Source: DASQPR01 sp035713725 (GTDB taxonomy: Bacteria; Actinomycetota; Actinomycetes; Mycobacteriales; Micromonosporaceae). Taken from it: a DNA stretch of 47,893 bases. The notes below the pieces were generated by a model, which was not told the DNA's origin, did not search any database, and saw only the letters and a list, made by a program, of their open reading frames with translations. Position 1 is the first letter of the stretch. Every line of letters starts with the position of its first letter. Below, one piece after another: positions 24,600 to 32,842 of this stretch. Location of the stretch: positions 1 through 47,893 of the forward strand of contig DASTMZ010000152.1 in assembly GCA_035713725.1 (NCBI GenBank). Direction: 5' to 3'. The position numbers and the translations under genes are program-made.

Positions 24600-24746
24600 T
24601 GATATTGGACCCGCCGAGCGGGCGTACCGCCTCACGCGACCGGCCAGTAGGCAACCGCAACGGCCACGCGGAGAATAAGAGATCCGGAGCCTCCCCAGGA
24701 CCCGGCAAGGAAGCCCAGCGGCGCACCGCTGGGCTTCCTTCTTTGT
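24600..24746 (+). ncRNA. Candidate small RNA or terminated leader
   Basis: The 348-bp gap between the divergent DUF3151 and LOG genes carries a textbook terminator at 24707-24740 on the plus strand, but no gene upstream of it for the terminator to end. A transcript from roughly 24.6 kb to 24.746 kb, or an attenuated leader of the LOG gene, would explain it. The 5' end is a guess; I see no clear promoter. No tRNA or named riboswitch fold was recognised. Confidence 0.35.
24707..24740 (+). terminator. Perfect 15-bp terminator hairpin upstream of the LOG-family gene
   Basis: AAGGAAGCCCAGCGG (24707-24721) and CCGCTGGGCTTCCTT (24726-24740) pair perfectly around CGCA, followed by CTTTGT on the plus strand. 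On the minus strand the stem is followed by GC-rich sequence, so the plus direction is favoured. It lies 90 bases before the start codon of the LOG gene. Confidence 0.8.
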
Positions 24747-24829
24747 CATCCCGCGAACCCTCGACCGCAACCACTGGCCCGTCGTTTGGCCTGGTGTGGG
24801 CCGGCGCCAGTCTCGCCTACCATCGGCCC

Positions 24830-25996
24830 ATGCCAACCCCCCGTCCCGAGGTCATCACGCCGGTCTCGCATCGCCCGCTCGAGGTCGAGTCGCTCGAGGA
24901 TCTCGACACCCACCTGGCAGCCGCGAGTCTTGCCGGCGTCGCGTTGCAGGGCGTCGACCTGACCGGTGTTGACCTGTCGTCGATCGACGTCAACGGCGCG
25001 CTGTTCATCGGCTGCGCGATGAGCACCGCACAGGCCGTCGATCTGGTCCGGCGCGGTGCGCTCGTGGTGCCGCGGTTCGGCGACCTGCCCTACCCGACCG
25101 AACCGTCGCGTCTCTACACCGCCGACGACCTCGCGGCCGGATTCGCCAGCGGTGGCTTCGAGGCGATGTACGACACCGTGGTCTACCGACACTTCGTGGG
25201 TCACGGCGGCGCGATGCCCGACCTGCGCGAGGCACTGGCGCAGCGGATTCACGATCACGGCATCGAAAACGCGCTGACCGACGACACCCGGGGCTGGGTC
25301 ACCGCGCACGGCCCGACGTCGATCGTCGGCATCATGGGCGGCCACGCGGAGCTGCGCGGCTCGACGGGATATCGCGACGCTGCTCAGTTGGCACGGCTGC
25401 TCGCCGATGCCGGGCGGCTTGTGCTCACTGGCGGCGGACCTGGCGTGATGGAAGCGGCGAACCTGGGTGCGTACCTGTCCGGCCGGCCGCCTGGCGAGCT
25501 GACCAAGGCGATCGACGAGCTGGAACTGGCACCGGATTACCATTCGGCGCAGGCCTACACGGCGGCCGCGATGGCCGTACGCGAACGCCTGCCAGTCGAT
25601 CCGAGCACGTCGTGGGCGGCGCAGGGCGGGCTCGCGATTCCGACTTGGTTCTACGGCCACGAACCCAGCAACCTCTTCGCCGCCAAGGTCGGCAAGCTCT
25701 TTTCGAACAGCGTGCGCGAGGAGCTGATCCTGCGGCTGTCGCGCGGTGGCATCGTGTTTGCGCCGGGGCTGGCCGGCACCGTACAAGAGGTGTTCCAAGC
25801 GGCGACCATGACGTTCTACGGCACCGATGGCGGCTCCGGCCCGTTCGTCTTCCTCGGCCGCGACTACTGGACCGAGCGGCTGCCGGTCGAGAGCCTCCTT
25901 CGGCCGCTGCTCGCCGATTCGCCGCTCGGCGACCTTTCGCCGCTGGTACACGTCACCGACGACGTACGCGATGCGGCCGCGCTGCTGCTCGGGTGA
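24830..25996 (+). CDS. Pentapeptide-repeat/LOG-family Rossmann protein
   Basis: A 388-residue protein. An N-terminal segment (about 25-60) shows pentapeptide-repeat spacing: LAGVALQGVDLTGVDLSSID, then VNGALFIGC. The rest is a LOG/lysine-decarboxylase-like Rossmann domain: IVGIMGGHAELRG, LTGGGPGVMEAANLGAY (the PGGxGTxxE partner region comes later as APGLAGTVQEVFQ) and GPFVFLGRDYW. LOG proteins cleave cytokinin-type nucleotides or bind nucleotides; here PGLAGTVQE departs from the PGGxGTxxE consensus, so phosphoribohydrolase activity is uncertain. The ATG at 24830 is the first in frame after the terminator. A 15-bp duplication spans the stop codon. Confidence 0.8.
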   Translation: MPTPRPEVITPVSHRPLEVESLEDLDTHLAAASLAGVALQGVDLTGVDLSSIDVNGALFIGCAMSTAQAVDLVRRGALVVPRFGDLPYPTEPSRLYTADDLAAGFASGGFEAMYDTVVYRHFVGHGGAMPDLREALAQRIHDHGIENALTDDTRGWVTAHGPTSIVGIMGGHAELRGSTGYRDAAQLARLLADAGRLVLTGGGPGVMEAANLGAYLSGRPPGELTKAIDELELAPDYHSAQAYTAAAMAVRERLPVDPSTSWAAQGGLAIPTWFYGHEPSNLFAAKVGKLFSNSVREELILRLSRGGIVFAPGLAGTVQEVFQAATMTFYGTDGGSGPFVFLGRDYWTERLPVESLLRPLLADSPLGDLSPLVHVTDDVRDAAALLLG

Positions 25997-26015
25997 CGGC
26001 TGCTCGGGTGACGGC
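25986..26015. repeat. 15-bp direct duplication over a stop codon
   Basis: TGCTCGGGTGACGGC occurs twice back to back (25986-26000 and 26001-26015). The first copy contains the TGA of the LOG gene. Confidence 0.85.
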
Positions 26016-26035
26016 CGCTGTCACGTCGCTGCTGG

Positions 26036-27439
26036 TCACCTGACAGCGAACGGGTCGTAGCCGGATGCCGTGCGCCGCCACGGGTACGCCGCCTCCCATC
26101 GCGCCGCGAGGTCCAGCAACCAGCCGTCGGCATAGCGCGGCGCGGTGACCTGTAGCCCAAACGGCACGTCGCCGCACGAGCCGGCCGGCAGCGTCACCGC
26201 GGGATGGCCGGTCAGGCTCTGCAACAGCGTCGAGTAAACGTTGCCGGGCATCGCGCCAATCGGGTCTTCCGGACGCAGCCGCCCCTCGGCGAGGAAGCCG
26301 GCCGCGGCGACCGTCGGGGTGACCAGCAGTCGGTCGTTGCCGAGCAGATCATCGACCACTCGGACAAAGTCGAACCGCCGGCGACGCGCGGCGAGATATT
26401 CGTCGACGCCGACCTCGAGCCCACCGCTCATGAAGTCGCGCGTGCCGGGGTGCATCCGGTCGAGCCCGTTGCGGACGAAGTCCCGGCCAAGCGCCGCGAT
26501 GTGCTCGGCGCTGGCGATCGCGTACCAGACGTGACCGGTTCGCTCGCCCCCGAACAGCGGTGGCAGGTGCTCGACGGGCGCCGCTGCAACGTCCGCGAAC
26601 GCTTGCCAGGCCGACGCAAACGCCGACGCGACCGGCGCCGGCAGCGGCCCAAGGTCGGAGGTACGTTCGGCGACGAACAGCCGTGTGGGCAGGTCCGGAT
26701 GCGCCTGACCGCCACGAATGCCCTGTCCCGGCGCGACGTCCGGGTCGCCGGCCTCGGCGCCGGCCAGCACATCGAGGAGGAGCCGCAGGTCGGCGACCGT
26801 GGTCGCGAACGGCCCGTCCGTCGACAGGTCGATCCAGTCGGATATCGGCCGACGGGCAACCAGGTTGTGGGTCGGCTTGATGCCGACCAGTCCGCAAAAC
26901 GCGGCCGGTATGCGAATCGAGCCGGCCCCGTCTGTCGCCGTCGCCACCGGGACCATGCCGGCCGCGAGCGCTGCCGCGGATCCGCCGCTCGAACCACCCG
27001 GACTGAAGGCGGTGGCCCACGGGTTGCGTGTCACGCCGGTCAGCAGATTGGCCGTATATCCCTCGCAGGCGAACTCCGACAACGCGGTCTTGCCGACGAT
27101 AATTGCGCCCGCCGCGCGTAAGCGCGCCGGCGCCAGCCCGTCGCGGTCCGCCGGTGGCGCATCGGCCAGCAGCAGCGAACCCTTTCGCGTCGGCAGGCCG
27201 GCGACGTCTTCGAGGTCCTTCACGAGCACCGGTACGCCGGCCAGCCGCCCGCTGCCTGGTCCTCGACGATCCATCTCGTCGGCCTCGGCCAAGGCCTCCT
27301 CGGCGCGGAGTGCGACGACTGCGTTGAGGTCGCCGTCCAGTCGCTCGATGCGGCGCAAAGCTTCCGTCACCGTGTCGACGACGCGTACGCCACGTCGGCG
27401 CACCGCCTCCGATACCTCGACCACCGGACCCGACGTCAT
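26036..27439 (-). CDS. Amidase signature family hydrolase
   Basis: A 467-residue amidase with the Ser-cisSer-Lys triad: Lys74 in VLVKDLEDV, the cis-Ser in PGGSSGGSAAA (about 150) and the nucleophile Ser174 in DGAGSIRIPA. Substrate loops follow. The family splits carboxamides; the substrate is unknown, and GatA is unlikely because no gatB or gatC is nearby. The start codon is four bases after the fba stop, so the two are co-transcribed, though no metabolic link is evident. Confidence 0.9.
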   Translation of the reverse strand: MTSGPVVEVSEAVRRRGVRVVDTVTEALRRIERLDGDLNAVVALRAEEALAEADEMDRRGPGSGRLAGVPVLVKDLEDVAGLPTRKGSLLLADAPPADRDGLAPARLRAAGAIIVGKTALSEFACEGYTANLLTGVTRNPWATAFSPGGSSGGSAAALAAGMVPVATATDGAGSIRIPAAFCGLVGIKPTHNLVARRPISDWIDLSTDGPFATTVADLRLLLDVLAGAEAGDPDVAPGQGIRGGQAHPDLPTRLFVAERTSDLGPLPAPVASAFASAWQAFADVAAAPVEHLPPLFGGERTGHVWYAIASAEHIAALGRDFVRNGLDRMHPGTRDFMSGGLEVGVDEYLAARRRRFDFVRVVDDLLGNDRLLVTPTVAAAGFLAEGRLRPEDPIGAMPGNVYSTLLQSLTGHPAVTLPAGSCGDVPFGLQVTAPRYADGWLLDLAARWEAAYPWRRTASGYDPFAVR

Positions 27440-27443
27440 CGGC

Positions 27444-28469
27444 CTACTTGCCGATCGTGGTACCCGCCGACCGCAAGTCCTCGCAAGCGTGTACGACGCG
27501 CTTAGCCATGCCCTCCTCGGCCGACTTGCCCCACGACCGCGGGTCGTACGCCTTCTTGTTGCCGACCTCGCCGTCTACCTTCAGCACGCCGTCGTAGTTG
27601 GAGAACATGTGCGCTGCCACCGGACGAGTGAACGCATACTGCGTGTCGGTGTCGACGTTCATCTTGACCACGCCATAGTCGAGCGCCTCGCGAATCTCGG
27701 ACAGCAGCGAGCCGGACCCGCCGTGGAACACCAAGTCCAGCGGCTTCTCGCGGCCGTACTTCGCAGCGAGCGCGGCCTGGATCTCACCGAGGATCTCCGG
27801 GCGGAGCTTCACGTTGCCCGGCTTGTAGACACCATGCACATTGCCGAACGTCAGCGCGGCGATGTACCGGCCCTGTCCACCGAGGCCCAGCGCCTCGACG
27901 ACGGCCATGCCGTCCGCGACGGTGGTGTAGAGCTTCTCGTCCATCGCGCCTTCGACGCCGTCCTCTTCGCCACCGACGACGCCGACCTCGATCTCCAGCA
28001 CGATGTGTGCGTCCGCCGCCTCGGCGAGCAGCTCGCTGGCGATCTCGAGATTCTCGGCGAGCGGCACTGCCGACCCGTCCCACATGTGCGACTGGAAGAG
28101 CGGCGCCTCGCCGCGGGCCACGCGCTGCTTGGAGATCGCGAGCAACGGCCGGACGTACCCGTCAAGCTTGTCTTTCGGGCAGTGATCGGTGTGCAGTGCG
28201 ACGTGCACCGGGTATTGCTTGGCGACTTCGGTCGCGTACGACGCGAGCGCGACGGCGCCGGTGACCATGTTCTTCACGGTCGGCCCGGACAGGTATTCGG
28301 CGCCACCGGTGGACACCTGGACGATGCCGTCGCTGCCGGCATCGGCGAACCCACGCAGTGCGGCGTTAAGTGTCTGCGAGGAGCTGACGTTGATGGCCGG
28401 GTACGCGAACGCGCCCGCCTTCGCGCGGTCGAGCATCTCTGCGTAGACCTCGGGTGAGGCGATCGGCAT
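27444..28469 (-). CDS. fba: Fructose-bisphosphate aldolase, class II
   Basis: A 341-residue zinc aldolase of glycolysis/gluconeogenesis, splitting fructose 1,6-bisphosphate to dihydroxyacetone phosphate and glyceraldehyde 3-phosphate. Visible: VSSSQTLNAALRGF, the catalytic Asp95 and zinc His96 in HTDHC, EIEVGVVGGEEDG (zinc Glu), FGNVHGVYKPG (zinc His), FHGGSGS (zinc His) and KMNVDTDTQ (phosphate loop). AAGGAG lies six bases before the ATG. The upstream 228 bp contain two GGCGCGCC-centred copies of CGGCGCGCCCGGC 19 bp apart (28526 and 28545), possibly regulatory. Confidence 0.97.
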   Translation of the reverse strand: MPIASPEVYAEMLDRAKAGAFAYPAINVSSSQTLNAALRGFADAGSDGIVQVSTGGAEYLSGPTVKNMVTGAVALASYATEVAKQYPVHVALHTDHCPKDKLDGYVRPLLAISKQRVARGEAPLFQSHMWDGSAVPLAENLEIASELLAEAADAHIVLEIEVGVVGGEEDGVEGAMDEKLYTTVADGMAVVEALGLGGQGRYIAALTFGNVHGVYKPGNVKLRPEILGEIQAALAAKYGREKPLDLVFHGGSGSLLSEIREALDYGVVKMNVDTDTQYAFTRPVAAHMFSNYDGVLKVDGEVGNKKAYDPRSWGKSAEEGMAKRVVHACEDLRSAGTTIGK

Positions 28470-28697
28470 GGCTTCTCCTTGGGTACGTCGTCCGGCTTGC
28501 TGTTATCCGGCTGTGAGCCCCTGGTCGGCGCGCCCGGCAGGTCCCGGCGCGCCCGGCCGAACTCAGGTCGGTAACTCGCGATTCCAGCGTCATCGCCGCT
28601 TGGTGGCAGTATCGCTCACCCGCGCCGGCTCCGGCGCAGCGGCCGGACTTTCCCACTGGCAACGGCGGGCCACCGGCACCGGCAGTAGCGTGGACGC

Positions 28698-28925
28698 ATG
28701 GAGCCGGCATCTGACCACGAGACGCCTTCGCACCAGCAGCCCGAGGCCGTCGACGTACCCATCGAAACGCCCGCCGACGACGCGGCGGAGCAGTCGCTCG
28801 GCGCGGTGCCCGCCGACGAGCCGGACGAAGAGCCCGGAAACGCGATTCACCGCGGTCTCGAGGTCAGCGACGCGGACGCGGCGGACCAGGCCCGCACCGT
28901 CGGGCTCGATGACGACTATCGCTGA
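28698..28925 (+). CDS. Small acidic conserved protein
   Basis: A 75-residue acidic, probably disordered protein. It ends with LEVSDADAADQARTVGLDDD, close to the (D/E)VPEADA-EQ tail motif seen in many short actinobacterial proteins of unknown role; this motif is the main reason to call it real. It precedes the DUF2127 gene by 62 bp on the same strand. The Shine-Dalgarno is weak. Confidence 0.6.
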   Translation: MEPASDHETPSHQQPEAVDVPIETPADDAAEQSLGAVPADEPDEEPGNAIHRGLEVSDADAADQARTVGLDDDYR

Positions 28926-28987
28926 CCTGCGGCATCGGACCTGCGTGCTGGCCCGCTGAGATTGGCATGAGTCGGTATCTTCATCGG

Positions 28988-29851
28988 ATGGACTGGAGCC
29001 TGCGGGCGTGCGGTCGGCGCGGCCATGCGACGTACGCGCCCGACGAGCCGGAGCTACGCGACCGGCTGCACACCCCGACGCCGATCGGTGTCGCATGGCG
29101 ATGCCTGCGGTGCGGCGACTTCGTCGTGGGCGGGCCGCGCGGCGCCGGACCGGCCGCCGACGCACCCGAGGTAATCCGTGGTCGGGCGCTTCGTGACCTC
29201 GTCGTCCTCCGCCTGCTCGCGGTGGAACGGCTGGTACGCGGGCTCTTGGTGCTGCTCGTCGCATACGGTGTGTTCCGTTTCCGCGACCGTCGTGGCTCCA
29301 TCGAGCAGGCGTTCAACGAGGATCTACCGCTCATCCAACAGCTGGCCGACAAGTTCCACTGGAACTTCGAGGATTCGGCCGTGGTACGAGCGATCCACTC
29401 GTTCCTCAGCTTCCGGCAGTCCACCCTCGCGTTCATAGCACTCGGCCTGGCCATCTACGGGTTGCTGCAACTTGTCGAGGCGGTCGGTCTGTGGCTCGCG
29501 AAGCGGTGGGGCGAATACTTCGCGGTCGTCGCGACGGCCGCCTTCATCCCGATCGAGGTCTACGAGCTGACCGAGAAGATCACCTGGGTACGCCTGCTCG
29601 CGCTGGCGATCAACATCGGCGCCGTCGTCTACCTACTAGTCACGAAACGGCTGTTCGGTTTGCGTGGCGGTAAGGCGGCGTACGAAGCGGAGCGGCACGA
29701 GGCTAACCTGCTCGAGGTGCAGGAGGCGGCGACTGCCGAACGACCCGGGCACCACCGCGCCGCCCATGCCGTTGCGGCCGTGAGTCAGCGGCCGATCGAG
29801 CCGGACGAGACGACCCGAGCCGGCTCGGTGGCCAACGGCTCGGGCAGCTGA
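28988..29851 (+). CDS. DUF2127 membrane protein
   Basis: A 287-residue protein. The N-terminus is soluble with a CxxC pair (WRCLRCGDFV) and the pattern MDWSLRACGRRGHATY typical of actinobacterial DUF2127 proteins. Four hydrophobic segments follow: LRLLAVERLVRGLLVLLVAYGVF, STLAFIALGLAIYGLLQLVEAVGLW, YFAVVATAAFIPIEVYELT and LLALAINIGAVVYLLVTKRLFG. A charged tail of about 60 residues closes it. An ATG seven codons upstream (28967) is possible, but the family begins MDW. The dedA gene starts 16 bases later, so the two probably share a transcript. Confidence 0.85.
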   Translation: MDWSLRACGRRGHATYAPDEPELRDRLHTPTPIGVAWRCLRCGDFVVGGPRGAGPAADAPEVIRGRALRDLVVLRLLAVERLVRGLLVLLVAYGVFRFRDRRGSIEQAFNEDLPLIQQLADKFHWNFEDSAVVRAIHSFLSFRQSTLAFIALGLAIYGLLQLVEAVGLWLAKRWGEYFAVVATAAFIPIEVYELTEKITWVRLLALAINIGAVVYLLVTKRLFGLRGGKAAYEAERHEANLLEVQEAATAERPGHHRAAHAVAAVSQRPIEPDETTRAGSVANGSGS

Positions 29852-29867
29852 GATAGCGTTCTCGGTC

Positions 29868-30698
29868 GTGGTCCCCGTCGACAAGATCCACTCAGCTGCG
29901 CACGTGCTGGCCGCCGGCCCGCTCGCGTTCAATCCGCTGAATCCGCAGTCGTTGCTCGAGTCCGCCGGCATCTGGGCGTTGTGGATCGTCATATTCGCGG
30001 AGACCGGACTGCTGATCGGCTTCTTCCTGCCGGGCGACACGATCTTGTTCATCGCCGGCGTCGCGTCGTCGCCGTTCGCCGCTGAGGTGCTGCACGCGAA
30101 GCTCCCGATCGTGCCACTGCTCGTGGTGACTCCGATCGCGGCCATCGCCGGCGCACAACTGGGGCACTTCCTCGGCATGCGCTTCGGCATGCGGATGTTC
30201 GACCGGCCCAACTCCCGGTTCTTCCGGCGCGAATACGTCGACAAGACCGAGCAATACTTCGAGAAGTTCGGCGCCGCGAAGGCGATCGTGCTCGCGCGGT
30301 TCATTCCGATCGTGCGGACGTTCCTCAATCCGGTGGCCGGTGTTCTCGAGGTCTCGCCGCGTCGATTCTTCGTATGGAACGTCGTCGGCGCGGTCATCTG
30401 GACCGATGGCATCCTGCTCGCCGGCCATCTGTTGGCCAAGCAGATCACTGACCGGATCCCGCCGGACAAGATTGACAACTACCTGCTGCCGGTCATCATC
30501 TTCATCGTGCTGGTCGCGGCGATCCCGCTGTTCATCGACATCGTTCGGCGCCGACGCGAACGTCGCCGCACCGTCGGGACCATGAGTTCCGCCGAGCGCA
30601 CCGACACTGCCAAGTCCGCTGAGACTGCCAAGTCTGCCGAGGCGACGGAGTCCGGCGGTCGCCATCGACGTCCGGTCGGCAACGACGAAGGCCGATGA
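29868..30698 (+). CDS. DedA family membrane protein
   Basis: A 276-residue DedA-type (SNARE-associated/VTT fold) protein thought to flip phospholipid or undecaprenyl-phosphate carriers. Seen: WALWIVIFAETGLLIGFFLPGDTILF, the family's re-entrant motif, then AAIAGAQLGHFLGMRFG, FGAAKAIVLARFIPIVRTFLNPVAGV (conserved Arg/Pro) and a final membrane segment. The tail after 225 is repetitive: KSAETAKSAEATESGG. GTG start. It corresponds in place and family to Rv0364 beside fba in mycobacteria. Confidence 0.92.
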   Translation: MVPVDKIHSAAHVLAAGPLAFNPLNPQSLLESAGIWALWIVIFAETGLLIGFFLPGDTILFIAGVASSPFAAEVLHAKLPIVPLLVVTPIAAIAGAQLGHFLGMRFGMRMFDRPNSRFFRREYVDKTEQYFEKFGAAKAIVLARFIPIVRTFLNPVAGVLEVSPRRFFVWNVVGAVIWTDGILLAGHLLAKQITDRIPPDKIDNYLLPVIIFIVLVAAIPLFIDIVRRRRERRRTVGTMSSAERTDTAKSAETAKSAEATESGGRHRRPVGNDEGR

Positions 30699-30729
30699 TC
30701 GGCGGCGTTCTGCCAGTCCAATCATCGGC
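30691..30729. terminator. Inverted repeat at the end of dedA
   Basis: GCCGATGAT (30691-30699) and ATCATCGGC (30721-30729) are perfect 9-bp arms around 21 bases; the left arm contains the dedA stop. It lies between dedA and the convergent arsR-type gene and could end both transcripts. Confidence 0.45.
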
Positions 30730-30852
30730 CATGTCGATGCGAGGCACTGTCGTTGACAGCGTGCACGTCGGCAGCCGCCACCGTGCACCTCAGTGCGCCG
30801 CGCGGATGCGCCGTCGGTGCCGATTGGGCGCCGACGGCTCACCTGCCCAAGC

Positions 30853-31224
30853 TCAGCGAGCGGCCTTCTTCGCGCCGCGCTTGCGCGGCGGCGTGAGCAG
30901 GTCGGCGATCGCACCGATTGCGGACGGCACGAGGCTGTAATACGCCCACACGCCGCGCTTCTCGCGCTCGAGCAGACCAGACTCGGTCAAGATCCGCAGG
31001 TGGTGGCTGACCGTCGGCTGGGACAGGCCCAGCGGTGCGGTCAAGTCGCACACGCACGCCTCACCATCCGGTGCGGACTGGATGAGGCTGAGCAGGCGAA
31101 GGCGCGCCGGGTCGGCGAGCGCCTTGAGCACTCCGGCGAGTCGCTCGGCGTCGTGCTTCTCAATAGGTTCGCCGGCCAGCGGCGAAATTTGGGGCATAGT
31201 CATCTCAGCCAACGCAGTTCCCAC
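30853..31224 (-). CDS. ArsR/SmtB family metal-sensing repressor
   Basis: A 123-residue winged-helix repressor. The metal-binding ACVCDL motif lies at the start of helix alpha3, followed by APLGLSQPTVSHHLRILTESGLLEREKRGVWAYYSL, the classic ArsR recognition helix and wing. The CxC pair suggests As(III), Sb(III), Cd(II) or Pb(II) sensing. The C-terminus is basic (RKRGAKKAAR). I chose the GTG at 31224 with GGAAGGA seven bases upstream; ATGs at 31203 and 31197 would shorten it. pyrE lies upstream on the same strand, 66 bp away; no metal transporter or arsenate reductase gene is in the window. Confidence 0.85.
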   Translation of the reverse strand: MGTALAEMTMPQISPLAGEPIEKHDAERLAGVLKALADPARLRLLSLIQSAPDGEACVCDLTAPLGLSQPTVSHHLRILTESGLLEREKRGVWAYYSLVPSAIGAIADLLTPPRKRGAKKAAR

Positions 31225-31259
31225 GTGTTCATCCTTCCACCAACGCCATCGACGCACCT

Positions 31260-31269
31260 ACATATATGT
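31260..31269. promoter_or_regulatory. AT-rich palindrome upstream of the ArsR-type gene
   Basis: ACATATATGT is a perfect 10-bp palindrome, strikingly AT-rich for this sequence, 36-45 bases before the GTG start of the ArsR-type gene and just after the pyrE stop. It may be part of an autoregulatory operator; the fuller ArsR consensus is not evident. Confidence 0.4.
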
Positions 31270-31290
31270 CTGCACGAATCGGCACTATTC

Positions 31291-31830
31291 TCAAGCCGTC
31301 AGGCCGAGGTCGGCCGACGAGAAACTGGATCTGTAGTCGAGCCCGGCATTGCGTACCGCGTCGCCAGCCCCCCGATCGACGATAACCGCCACCCCCACTA
31401 CATCCGCTCCGGCCGCACGCAACGCGTCGACCGCGGTCAACACGCTCGCTCCGGTCGTCGACGTGTCCTCCACCGCGAGAACGCGGCGGCCGGCCACCTC
31501 GGGACCCTCGACGCGACGCTGCAAACCATGCGCCTTGTCGGTCTTGCGCACGACGAACGAGTCGAGCGCGCGACCGCGGGCGGCAGCGGCGTGCATCATC
31601 GCCATTGCAACCGGATCGGCGCCGAGTGTGAGACCACCCACGGCGTCGAACTCCCAGTCCGCGACCGTTTCGAGCATCACCTCACCAACGAGCGGACCGC
31701 CAGCGTGATGCATCGTCACCCGACGCAGGTCGATGTAGTAATCGGCCTCTCGCCCAGACGACAACACCACCCGACCATGCACGATGGCCAGATCGACGAT
31801 GAGTTTGCGCAGGTCGTCGCGGCTCGGCAT
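31291..31830 (-). CDS. pyrE: Orotate phosphoribosyltransferase
   Basis: A 179-residue enzyme making orotidine monophosphate from orotate and PRPP. Motifs: SSGREADYYIDLRRVTMHH, GGLTLGADPVA, VVRKTDKAHGLQRRVEGP (catalytic lysine loop) and the PRPP signature VLAVEDTSTTGAS. It is of standard length. The frame closes with DYRSSFSSADLGL. It stands near clpB, as in mycobacteria. Confidence 0.95.
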   Translation of the reverse strand: MPSRDDLRKLIVDLAIVHGRVVLSSGREADYYIDLRRVTMHHAGGPLVGEVMLETVADWEFDAVGGLTLGADPVAMAMMHAAAARGRALDSFVVRKTDKAHGLQRRVEGPEVAGRRVLAVEDTSTTGASVLTAVDALRAAGADVVGVAVIVDRGAGDAVRNAGLDYRSSFSSADLGLTA

Positions 31831-31995
31831 GGCGTGAAGCGTACTGGCCGGCGGACGCGCGTTCGATAGCGACCCGCCTCGTTGCGATTGGTGTTTCTCA
31901 ACTCAGCCTATCTGGCCCACCGAGTAACCAGTATCAATTTCTTATATCTAGACATATTTGTCCGCCCATACGGTCGACGTGGTCCGGCGATCGAC

Positions 31996-32841
31996 CTACC
32001 GGCCGGCAGTCTCGCGGTCGACCTCGTCTCGTCCGATGCGGCCACGTGTATCCGACGAGACCCGGTGGACCAGCCGCTGCGGGGTGTGGCGCATAGCGAA
32101 CACCGCGGCCTTGTAGCGCCAGTCCGGCACGCTGACCAGCCGACCACGCCGGAAGTCGCGCAGCGCGGCGCGCACCACGTCATCGGCGTTCAGCCACATC
32201 CATCGCGGCGTCTTGGACATATCGATCCGAGCCCGCTCGTGGAACTCGGTACGCGTGTAGCCGGGCGCAAGTGCCATCACCCGTACCCCGAACTGCGCGA
32301 CGGCGAGCCCCATCGACTCGGAGAAGTGGCGCACCCACGCCTTGCTGGCCGGGTACGTCGAGCCGGGCATCACGGCCGCGAAGCCGGACGCGGAGGACAC
32401 GTTGATGATGCCGCCGCTCCGCCGCTCGACCATGCCCGGCAGCGCCGCATGCGTGAGTCGCATGACGGCGTTGACGTTTAGTCCCAGCAGTCGCGCCTCA
32501 TCCGCAGCCGACGTACGCAGGAACGAGCGATTCAGCGTCAGCCCCGCGTTGTTCACCAGTAGTTCGATCACGTCGACGGATCCGGCCGGCGCGGAAAGCC
32601 GCGCTTCCACCGGCGCGCAGCCTTCGGCAGTGGACAGATCGGTGGCCAGCACCGTCACGCGTACGCCATGCGCCGCGGACAACTCCTCGGCGGCGGCCGC
32701 CAGCCGCGTCTGGTCACGCGCGACCAGAACCAGGTCGTACCCGAGCGCGCCGAGCTGGCGTGCGAACGCGGCGCCGATGCCGGCGGTCGCCCCGGTGATC
32801 AGGGCGGTCCGCCGGCGGTCGGCGGCGCCGCGGTCGGTCAT
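31996..32841 (-). CDS. Short-chain dehydrogenase/reductase
   Basis: A 281-residue classical SDR. Cofactor motif ITGATAGIGAAFAR at about 15-28, DLS acid loop, NNAG, and Ser-Tyr-Lys (INVSSASGFA ... STYPASKAWV). It resembles DltE/YqjQ-type SDRs acting on unknown substrates. Its start codon is one base after the stop of the membrane protein gene (TGACATG), so it should be translated with it, and it is the last gene of an apparent kinase-membrane protein-SDR operon. A 165-bp AT-richer gap separates it from pyrE. Confidence 0.88.
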   Translation of the reverse strand: MTDRGAADRRRTALITGATAGIGAAFARQLGALGYDLVLVARDQTRLAAAAEELSAAHGVRVTVLATDLSTAEGCAPVEARLSAPAGSVDVIELLVNNAGLTLNRSFLRTSAADEARLLGLNVNAVMRLTHAALPGMVERRSGGIINVSSASGFAAVMPGSTYPASKAWVRHFSESMGLAVAQFGVRVMALAPGYTRTEFHERARIDMSKTPRWMWLNADDVVRAALRDFRRGRLVSVPDWRYKAAVFAMRHTPQRLVHRVSSDTRGRIGRDEVDRETAGR

Positions 32842-32842
32842 G

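Noticed and set aside
24600..24706. tRNA or known riboswitch before the terminator
   Set aside because: I could not fold a cloverleaf or recognise a conserved aptamer core.
26036..27439. GatA subunit of the amidotransferase
   Set aside because: No gatB or gatC is nearby and the gene follows fba; a general amidase is the safer call.
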